Source of the DNA: Burkholderiales bacterium
GTDB taxonomy: Bacteria; Pseudomonadota; Gammaproteobacteria; Burkholderiales; Usitatibacteraceae
Reading direction: 5' to 3'
Length of the DNA stretch: 8,713 bases
Assembly (NCBI GenBank): GCA_014378085.1
Contig: JACMOJ010000326.1
Span: 1 to 8,713, forward strand
In this document: positions 1 to 6,013 of the stretch, in pieces
How positions within the stretch are numbered: position 1 is the first letter of the stretch
How the letters are laid out: every line of letters begins with the position of its first letter
Made by a program: the position numbers and the translations under genes
Notes under the pieces: generated by a model
The model's database searches: none
Told to the model about the DNA's origin: nothing
The model's input: the letters and a program-made list of their open reading frames with translations, nothing else

Positions 1-1787
1 CCCACGAAAACGTTCATTTGGGCCATCGACGATTGGCCGTTATCGATATCGCAGCCAGCACCCAGCCGATGACAACCGCAGACGGTCGTCACACCATTGT
101 CTTCAACGGCGAGATTTATAACTATCGAAGCTTGCGTGATGAGCTGCGCGCGTTCGGTAGGCACTTTGCCACCAACGGCGACACGGAAGTGATGTTGCAA
201 GCGGTTGCTCAGTGGGGCGATGGCGCATTGCAGCGCGTTGAAGGTATGTTCGCCTTTGCGAGTTTCGACAAGGTGGATCAAACACTGCTAGTGGCGCGCG
301 ACCATCTCGGTGTGAAACCGCTGCATTTTGTTGCCGATACGGCTGTGTTTGCTTTCGCCTCAGAACTCAAGGCGTTGACTGAACATCCGGCGGTTTCAAA
401 AAATATCAGCCTCGATGCATTGGGGCTTTTTTTGGAATGCCAGTATATTCCTGCGCCACTGACGATTTACCGCAATGTCTACAAACTGGAAGCCGGGCAC
501 GCGCTGAGGCTTAGCGTCAACACCGGCGACGTCGCGAAGTGGCAATACTGGTCACTCGATTATCAGCAGAAGTTGGCGGTGTCTGATGACGAGGCCATCG
601 ATATGTTGGATCGTGAACTACGCCGCTCGGTTGAGTCGATGCTGGTGGCGGATGTCCCGCTTGGCGCGTTTGTCAGCGGCGGTGTGGATTCAAGCGTCGT
701 CGCGGCGTTAATGACGGATCTCACCGGCAAATCCATTGAGACCTTTAACTTAGGTTTCCTGAATCCATCCGGCGCGCCGGACACCACAGAAAGCGAACAC
801 GACGAAGCGGCGAAAGTTGCGACACACTTGGGCAGCAACCACCATGCGTTGATGGTCAAACCATCCGATGTCACGGATGCGTTTTCTGAATGGGTAGATG
901 TGTTTGACGAACCCTTCGGCGACCAAGCGGCATTGCCGACCATGTTGCTGTCAAAACTGACGCGCCAGCATGTGACGGTCGCACTCACCGGCGAAGGGGC
1001 GGACGAACTTTTTTCAGGTTACGCCAACTATCGCAAGCGGGTGTCGGAAGAAAGAATCTCCGGCGTATTGGGTGCCAGCGGATCGCCCTTCCCTGCCTTG
1101 TTGAAAATGTTGCCGGCCGCGGCACGCAAAGATCGTCTTATCAAGGCCATCATGCAGCCGCTTGCCAAGCGTTACGCGACCATTCCCAATGTGTTTGATC
1201 GCGCACTGCAACCGGCACTTTTCTCAGACGCATTGCTAGCGGCGCAGCGAACACACATCGCCGACTATGCCGCCAAGTTTCACGACGAGTGCAACGCGCG
1301 CGACTACATCGAAAAAATCATGTATGTGGATATGCGCCTTTGGTTGCCGGATGACCTATTGACCAAGGTTGATCGCGCGACGATGGCGTATTCGCTCGAA
1401 GCACGGGTTCCTTACCTAGACCATAAGTTCGTTGAATTTGTAGCGCGGCTTGACCCCGCGCTCAAGCAGCGCGGCAAGACGACGAAATATGCACTGAAGA
1501 AATTGGCGTCGAGGTATCTTCCAGAGGAGATCGTCTATCGAAACAAGCAAGGCTTCGTCATGCCGCTTACAACATGGCTGCAATCCAGTCTCAAACCACA
1601 AGTTGATGCCGCGCTTGGCTCGCAAGGAAGCGGCGGACTGGCTAGGCGAGGCCTGTTTCGCGAAGGCGCATTGGCAACGCTGCAGGCCGAGCATTCAACC
1701 GGCCGCAGCAATCATGCGGGGCGCATCTGGGCATTGACGGTACTGGAACAATGGTTCCAGCGTTACGCCCCAGAATTTTCACTGTGA
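1..1787 (+). CDS. asnB: Asparagine synthetase-type (glutamine-hydrolysing) amidotransferase, 5' partial
   Basis: Class II glutamine amidotransferase fused to an ATP-dependent asparagine-synthetase domain. The frame is open to the left edge (first full codon at base 3), so about 50 N-terminal residues, including the expected catalytic Cys2, lie outside the window. The TTG at 18 is an internal Leu of the conserved LGHRRLAVID stretch, not a start. Visible glutaminase residues are the Arg of HRRL, FNGEIYNY (Asn and Glu) and the Asp of GDTEV. The synthetase half has the ATP pyrophosphatase loop SGGVDSS (675-695) and LTGEGADELFSGY (984-1022). 594 residues are visible, so the full protein is about 640, longer than E. 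coli AsnB and typical of polysaccharide-cluster members. Followed by a glycosyltransferase, so amidation of a sugar or amino acid carboxylate in a surface glycan is more likely than asparagine supply; that is inference. Family assignment is firm; substrate is unknown. Confidence 0.93.
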   Translation, partial: HENVHLGHRRLAVIDIAASTQPMTTADGRHTIVFNGEIYNYRSLRDELRAFGRHFATNGDTEVMLQAVAQWGDGALQRVEGMFAFASFDKVDQTLLVARDHLGVKPLHFVADTAVFAFASELKALTEHPAVSKNISLDALGLFLECQYIPAPLTIYRNVYKLEAGHALRLSVNTGDVAKWQYWSLDYQQKLAVSDDEAIDMLDRELRRSVESMLVADVPLGAFVSGGVDSSVVAALMTDLTGKSIETFNLGFLNPSGAPDTTESEHDEAAKVATHLGSNHHALMVKPSDVTDAFSEWVDVFDEPFGDQAALPTMLLSKLTRQHVTVALTGEGADELFSGYANYRKRVSEERISGVLGASGSPFPALLKMLPAAARKDRLIKAIMQPLAKRYATIPNVFDRALQPALFSDALLAAQRTHIADYAAKFHDECNARDYIEKIMYVDMRLWLPDDLLTKVDRATMAYSLEARVPYLDHKFVEFVARLDPALKQRGKTTKYALKKLASRYLPEEIVYRNKQGFVMPLTTWLQSSLKPQVDAALGSQGSGGLARRGLFREGALATLQAEHSTGRSNHAGRIWALTVLEQWFQRYAPEFSL

Positions 1788-1840
1788 GCCCTATTTACTG
1801 TGAACCCCATTTACTGTGAACCCCATTTACTGTGAGCCCT
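1781..1840 (+). repeat. 16-bp tandem repeat spanning the asnB1 stop and the GT4 start
   Basis: Units at 1781-1796, 1797-1812, 1813-1828 and 1829-1840 (the last truncated). Units 2 and 3 are identical (actgtgaaccccattt). Units 1 and 4 share actgtgagccct, and unit 1 ends in attt. The first unit contains the TGA stop of the upstream gene (1785-1787) and the last contains the GTG start of the downstream gene (1832-1834). Each unit carries ctGTGA, the sequence expected for a 4-base stop/start overlap. The three-unit offset is 48 bases. A degenerate similarity (cccca, then ttt, then actgtga) also lies just upstream at 1769-1787. Confidence 0.95.
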
Positions 1841-2959
1841 GAGCAGACGCTTTCGATTTTGCATACCGAGTCGTCGATCGGTTGGGGCGGACAAGAAATT
1901 CGCATCCTGACAGAAGCGCGCGGCATGCTTGATCGCGGACACAAGGTCATGCTGCTAACCCCGCCGCACGCAGAGATGCTGCCAGCCGCGAAGCGAATGG
2001 GGGTGCCGGTGGAGGCCATCGATATCGCCAAAAAACGTGTTGGCCCCTTGCTTAATTTGAGGACATGGCTTGCGTCGCATGGCCGACACTATGACGTCAT
2101 CAATACGCATAGTTCGACCGATTCGTGGCTGACCGCGATCGCCTGCAAAACCTTGCACAACATGCCGCCAATTGTACGTACCCGACATGTATCCACCGCA
2201 ATCAACAATCATTGGTCAGCGCGGTGGCTGTATACCAAAGCGACCACGCATATCGCCACCACCGGTGAGGCGCTCAGAGTGCAACTCCACCGCGACAATG
2301 GCTACGCACTAGAACGCATGACCTCGGTCCGCACCGGCATCGATTTAAGACGTTTTATACCGCTCAACAAAAGCCGGGTGCGCATAAAGTTGCGAATTCC
2401 TGAACACCCCACTATCGGCATTTTGGCGACATTGCGCGACTGGAAGGGGCATGATTTTTTGCTCGATGCGATACAAATGTTGCGCACGCAGTTCCCCGAA
2501 TGGCGGCTGATTATCGTTGGTGATGGCCCGCAGCGCGCCCGTCTTACTGCTCGCGTACAAGACGAACATCTCGCTGACATTGTCCGATTCGTCGGCAACG
2601 TCGATAACGTACCCGAGTGGTTATCAACCCTCGATATTTTTGCGCTTCCCTCTTACGGTGATGAGGGGGTGCCGCAGGGAATCATGCAAGCGATGGCGTG
2701 TGGTTTGCCAGTGGTATCCACGCTGGTTGGGGCGATTGCAGAGGCGGTGCAAGACGGCAGCACGGGCCTGTTAGTGAAACCGAAATGTGCCTCAGCACTT
2801 GCCGAAGCCTTGGAAAAACTCATGGCGGATGAAGCGTTGCGGAAGCAGATGGGGCAAGCTGGCCGAGATTTTGCGGTGACGTCATTTGGTATCGACGTCA
2901 TGTTGGATCGTATGACCGAGGTGTTTCATCGCGCGATCGACACCGGCGGGGAGCGATAG
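1832..2959 (+). CDS. GT4-family glycosyltransferase of surface polysaccharide synthesis
   Basis: Retaining, GT-B fold glycosyltransferase of 375 aa, the usual family length, cytoplasmic and probably acting on a lipid-linked or lipid A-core acceptor at the inner membrane. The N-terminal domain (about residues 8-180) opens with ILHTESS and WGGQE (residues 18-22), the glycine-rich acceptor-side loop, and contains THSSTDSW. The C-terminal nucleotide-sugar domain (about 190-360) shows GILATLRDWKGHD, IVGDGPQ and DEGVPQ followed by QAMACGLPVVST. The usual E-x7-E motif reads E278-x7-Q286. The GTG start at 1832 is chosen because the conserved N-terminal strand begins at residue 8 and the next in-frame ATG (1924) would delete the WGGQE loop. 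It lacks a visible Shine-Dalgarno and lies in a tandem repeat, so translation probably depends on ribosomes arriving from the upstream gene. It ends 2 bases before the next ATG. Donor sugar not deducible. Confidence 0.9.
   Translation: MSPEQTLSILHTESSIGWGGQEIRILTEARGMLDRGHKVMLLTPPHAEMLPAAKRMGVPVEAIDIAKKRVGPLLNLRTWLASHGRHYDVINTHSSTDSWLTAIACKTLHNMPPIVRTRHVSTAINNHWSARWLYTKATTHIATTGEALRVQLHRDNGYALERMTSVRTGIDLRRFIPLNKSRVRIKLRIPEHPTIGILATLRDWKGHDFLLDAIQMLRTQFPEWRLIIVGDGPQRARLTARVQDEHLADIVRFVGNVDNVPEWLSTLDIFALPSYGDEGVPQGIMQAMACGLPVVSTLVGAIAEAVQDGSTGLLVKPKCASALAEALEKLMADEALRKQMGQAGRDFAVTSFGIDVMLDRMTEVFHRAIDTGGER
2948..2953 (+). promoter_or_regulatory. Ribosome binding site of the second amidotransferase
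   Basis: GGGGAG, 8 bases before the ATG at 2962 and inside the last codons of the GT4 gene. It supports the ATG whose second codon gives the required N-terminal Cys. It contrasts with the GT4 start at 1832, which has no such signal. Confidence 0.75.
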
Positions 2960-2961
2960 TC

Positions 2962-4875
2962 ATGTGTGGCATCGCCGGATTCTTCGCTAAACACAACGTA
3001 CCCGCTGAAACGGCGGAGGCAATGATGGCGGCGTTGAAGAATCGCGGCCCCGACGCGCAGCACAGCGTTCGCTGGAATGCACAATGGAGCCGCGCCGGGG
3101 ATATGGCCGACGCACAGAATGCACTCATTCATGCGCGCCTTTCGATCATTGACCCACGGCCCATTTCAGATCAGCCGATGCAAACCGATGATGGCTCGAT
3201 CTGGATTTGTTACAACGGTGAAGTCTACGATTGGGCCGAGCACGCTGAAGAACTTAAGTCCGCTGGCGCGGTATTTACAACCCGATCCGACACAGAATTC
3301 ATCTTGCATGCCTATCAGCACTGGGGCATCGATATGATTTCGCGGCTGCGCGGCATGTTTGCGATTGCCATTCTGGATTTGCGCATAAACAAGCTTTGGT
3401 TGATTCGTGATCGCATGGGCTTAAAGCCGATGGTTTATTCTTTAGTCAATGGGAACTTGGCGTTTGGTTCGACAGTACGTAGCGTGCTCCCGTTCGTGCC
3501 AAGCAACGCGCGCCATTGGGACCGATACGCCATCGACGCCTATCTTGCACACCGGTACGTGCCAGCACCGCGAACGATCTTCGAAAATATTCGGCGCTTG
3601 CCGAATGCGCATTGGTTGTCGTTCGATCTGATAACACGCAACATCAAAACCAAGTGTTATTGGACGCCAACAAACGAACTGGCCACGGCGCCTATCCCTG
3701 AAACTGAATGGTTGGCCACACTTGATGCCGCAGTGTCGATGCGCACGGTTGCGGATCGACCGCTCGGTGTGTTTCTATCGTCGGGAATTGACTCATCCAC
3801 TGTCGCATCGCGGCTCGCCCTAGCTGGTCACTCGTCGCTACAAACCTTTACTGCCGGCTTTGACAAGCCCGAACTAGATGAGTCCCCCACTGCGGCAAAA
3901 ATCGCCGCCACGCTCGGCTTTCCAAATCAGATCATTGCGGTCCCTTTAAGTGTTCGCGACGACATTGATCAAATCATCGCGGATCTTGATGAGCCATTCG
4001 CCGACCCGTCGGCGATACCGAGCTGGTATCTTGCACGCGAGACCACCAAACATGTGAAGGTGGTTTTAGGCGGGGACGGCGGTGATGAACTGTTCGCGGG
4101 ATACAAACGGTTTGATAAACATTTAACAACAAGCTGGCGTCGGAAAGTATTTGGCGGCACCAACAGTGGTCTGCACAATCGAGATCTCGCCGGCACGGGG
4201 GTGTCGAAGTTTTTTGATGAGGTTCGGCTTGATTGGTGGAACGCGTACAGCCTGCGTTTTTCAGGCTTTACGCCGTCTCAGCGCGCCGCGCTGCAGCCCG
4301 CCCTCGAAGGCAAAGGTCCAGTCTATTGGCGCGGCTTAGGTAGTAAATCAGGCACTAAATCGGGCACTAAATGGCTGGAAACTGCCGATCCGCGCGGGCC
4401 TGTATCGGAACTACTCGAAATAGATCGTCTGAACTATTTACCTGAATACATTCTGCGTAAGGGTGATCTTTGCACCATGGCGCATGGCTTGGAGTTACGC
4501 GCGCCGCTGTTGGACCATCAATGGGTTTCGCTGGTCAACAACATGCCAATCGCGCAACGGTTTACGCGGCCCGCCAAACAGCTGCTCAGCGCCGCAATGC
4601 CACAGCTTGCGGCGTTCGATCTCTTCAACGCCAAGAAAAAAGGCTTCAATCCGCCGCTAAACACGTGGCTAGAAAAGGATTTGGCCGATCGGCTAGAGGA
4701 TATGCCCGCAAATCTTGAACGCCTCACGGACGGACAAATACGCGGTAACGCCGCCAAACAGTTATTGATCTACTACCGTCGCGGCAAGAAACGTTATGCC
4801 GAGCAAGTCTTGCAATTGCTGTTCCTCGAAATGTCGCTTGCGCAGCTCGACAAACTGCGGAAGGATTTGCCGTGA
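2962..4875 (+). CDS. asnB: Asparagine synthetase-type (glutamine-hydrolysing) amidotransferase 2, complete
   Basis: 637 aa. The start is fixed by MCGIAGFF: Cys2 becomes the N-terminal nucleophile after Met removal. The glutaminase domain (about 2-200) retains NRGPD (27-31), Arg59, CYNGEVYDW (Asn85, Glu87) and RSDTEF (Asp110), all positions known to bind or hydrolyse glutamine in AsnB. The synthetase domain (about 235-610) has the ATP loop SSGIDSS (273-279), with Ser where SGG is usual at the second position, and GGDGGDELFAGY from 370. Glutaminase and synthetase should both be active, moving ammonia to an adenylated carboxylate. Residues 460-471 are an in-frame repeat in a variable loop. It is clearly a paralogue and not a duplicate copy of the first amidotransferase: the motifs are shared but the surrounding sequence is divergent. 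The operon context suggests amidation of a glycan carboxylate; true asparagine synthesis is not excluded. Confidence 0.94.
   Translation: MCGIAGFFAKHNVPAETAEAMMAALKNRGPDAQHSVRWNAQWSRAGDMADAQNALIHARLSIIDPRPISDQPMQTDDGSIWICYNGEVYDWAEHAEELKSAGAVFTTRSDTEFILHAYQHWGIDMISRLRGMFAIAILDLRINKLWLIRDRMGLKPMVYSLVNGNLAFGSTVRSVLPFVPSNARHWDRYAIDAYLAHRYVPAPRTIFENIRRLPNAHWLSFDLITRNIKTKCYWTPTNELATAPIPETEWLATLDAAVSMRTVADRPLGVFLSSGIDSSTVASRLALAGHSSLQTFTAGFDKPELDESPTAAKIAATLGFPNQIIAVPLSVRDDIDQIIADLDEPFADPSAIPSWYLARETTKHVKVVLGGDGGDELFAGYKRFDKHLTTSWRRKVFGGTNSGLHNRDLAGTGVSKFFDEVRLDWWNAYSLRFSGFTPSQRAALQPALEGKGPVYWRGLGSKSGTKSGTKWLETADPRGPVSELLEIDRLNYLPEYILRKGDLCTMAHGLELRAPLLDHQWVSLVNNMPIAQRFTRPAKQLLSAAMPQLAAFDLFNAKKKGFNPPLNTWLEKDLADRLEDMPANLERLTDGQIRGNAAKQLLIYYRRGKKRYAEQVLQLLFLEMSLAQLDKLRKDLP
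4339..4374 (+). repeat. 12-bp in-frame minisatellite in amidotransferase 2
   Basis: Three consecutive units: ggtagtaaatca, ggcactaaatcg and ggcactaaatgg. They encode GSKS, GTKS and GTKW (residues 460-471), between the PYWRG-like loop and the conserved RLNYLPEYILRKGD helix region. Whole-codon units keep the frame, so copy-number change would only lengthen or shorten a loop. Confidence 0.85.
4859..4875 (+). promoter_or_regulatory. Shine-Dalgarno plus GTGA stop/start overlap for the GT9 gene
   Basis: GGAAGGA at 4859-4865 lies 6 bases before GTG at 4872. The GTG shares four bases with the TGA stop of amidotransferase 2 (GTGA, 4872-4875). This is a classic translational-coupling junction and decides the GTG start of the downstream gene. 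Confidence 0.8.
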
Positions 4876-5987
4876 ACATCAGTCCGGCAGAAGCGTTGAA
4901 AGCGGAACGTGTACTGATCATCAACGTGACAAGAATCGGCGACACGCTGCTTGCCACCCCGGCCATTTCGGCCATCGCTGCGCACTTTCCGAACGCAACG
5001 ATTACCTGCCTCGGCCATCCGCAGCGGGCGGAAGTATTGGAGCACCTCCCCTACCTTGCCAAGGTTGGAAGCATCACCAAGCGATCTGCTTGGTCGCGCG
5101 GCTGGAAAGATGTGTTCACACATCCTGAGTATGACTACGCATTTGTCTGGGGCCAAGATGCTGCACTCGTGCGTTATGCACTTCGTAAAGCGCGCCGAGT
5201 GATCGCTGAACGTCAGCGTAACGTTGCGATTAACCACAAGCTCACGTTTGCCTTTGACGCGCCACCGCAAAACAGCATTCATGCGGTGGCGTGGTTTCTG
5301 GCGATGCCGCAGGCCGTTGGCATTTCCGCGCAGGGTCTTGGGCTCGACGTTGTAATTACGAAAGATGAAAAAGCAATCGCTGCTAAAACCATGTTCGGCA
5401 TTCTTGGCGCTTCAAATCACTTTCCAAAAGTGGGATTTCAAGTCGCCAGTTTTACGACCAAAGCATGGCGCGATTGGCCGATTCAGCGTTTTATTGATTT
5501 GGCGCTGCGAATTATTCAACACTACCCCGATGCACGTTTCATTTGTTTTGGCGCACTGAGCGACCAACCGCGTATCGCTGAATTAGAGCGTTCGCTGCGG
5601 GGACGCGTGATTAGTTTTGCCGGCAAGACCACGTTGCGTGAAACCGCAGCGTTGATGTTGCATTTAGACCTCTACGTTGGGATTGATACCGGCCCCACAC
5701 ATCTCTTCAGCGCGTTAAAGAAACCAATGGTGGTGATGTACCACCCATCGATCCCCAGCGCACTCTACAAGCCACTCGACCACCCGGCGTTGTACGCAAT
5801 TGACCACCTTCTTGCCGGACCGACGTGCCGCGACAAAATTTCGATGAATGAAATTGATCCTGAGGTTGTATGGCGTGCGGTGCACGGCGCACTAGAAGGC
5901 GAAGCGTCTATACATCCCGGAATGCGCGTTCCAGGAATTGAAAAGGGCGTCGGCCCGTGGCCGGGTGACGCCCTTCCCTACCGTTGA
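4872..5987 (+). CDS. GT9-family glycosyltransferase, ADP-heptose:LPS heptosyltransferase-like
   Basis: 371 aa. Family GT9 enzymes transfer heptose or related sugars from an ADP/nucleotide donor to lipopolysaccharide core or O-chain at the cytoplasmic face. N-terminal half: VLIINVTRIGDTLLATPAI (residues 14-32), whose Asp24 aligns with the essential N-terminal Asp of WaaC-type enzymes. C-terminal half: KAWRDWPIQRF, then FAGKTTLRE and the donor-binding GIDTGPTH (270-277) followed by KKPMVVMYHPS. It starts on GTG overlapping the preceding stop, with a good ribosome site. It is some 50 residues longer than E. coli WaaC (319 aa), and its last ~15 codons coincide with a terminator-like hairpin of the opposite strand, so the tail after about residue 345 may be non-conserved. 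The family is clear. Heptose specificity is not shown, because many GT9 members in such clusters use other donors. Confidence 0.9.
   Translation: MNISPAEALKAERVLIINVTRIGDTLLATPAISAIAAHFPNATITCLGHPQRAEVLEHLPYLAKVGSITKRSAWSRGWKDVFTHPEYDYAFVWGQDAALVRYALRKARRVIAERQRNVAINHKLTFAFDAPPQNSIHAVAWFLAMPQAVGISAQGLGLDVVITKDEKAIAAKTMFGILGASNHFPKVGFQVASFTTKAWRDWPIQRFIDLALRIIQHYPDARFICFGALSDQPRIAELERSLRGRVISFAGKTTLRETAALMLHLDLYVGIDTGPTHLFSALKKPMVVMYHPSIPSALYKPLDHPALYAIDHLLAGPTCRDKISMNEIDPEVVWRAVHGALEGEASIHPGMRVPGIEKGVGPWPGDALPYR
5941..5975 (-). terminator. Probable rho-independent terminator of the minus-strand operon, inside the GT9 3' end
   Basis: A perfect 9-base inverted repeat, AAGGGCGTC (5943-5951) and GACGCCCTT (5967-5975). 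The inner segment can extend it with CCCG/CGGG (5954-5957 with 5962-5965) around a 4-base loop. Read on the minus strand, the stem is followed by a short T run (CTTTTC, two of the Ts in the stem). Read on the plus strand no T run follows. It begins about 38 bases after the stop codon of the acyl-CoA dehydrogenase, a normal terminator position. The T tract is short, so efficiency is uncertain. Confidence 0.62.
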
Positions 5988-6013
5988 TATCGACTTACGC
6001 GGCGATTCATGAT

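Noticed and set aside
18..20. TTG as start codon of the first amidotransferase
   Set aside because: The frame is open to base 3 and the TTG is the Leu of the conserved LGHRRLAVID segment; the gene is cut by the window, not short.
641..648. GCTGGTGG, the E. coli Chi octamer
   Set aside because: A single copy in coding sequence is expected by chance and Chi differs between bacterial groups.
563..988. 141-codon open frame on the minus strand
   Set aside because: Antisense to the synthetase domain of the first amidotransferase, Ser/Thr-rich and without motifs.
4794..5282. 162-codon open frame on the minus strand
   Set aside because: Lies wholly across the end of amidotransferase 2 and the start of GT9, whose motifs are unmistakable. 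The translation is Cys/Arg/Ser-rich with no recognisable domain: a shadow frame.
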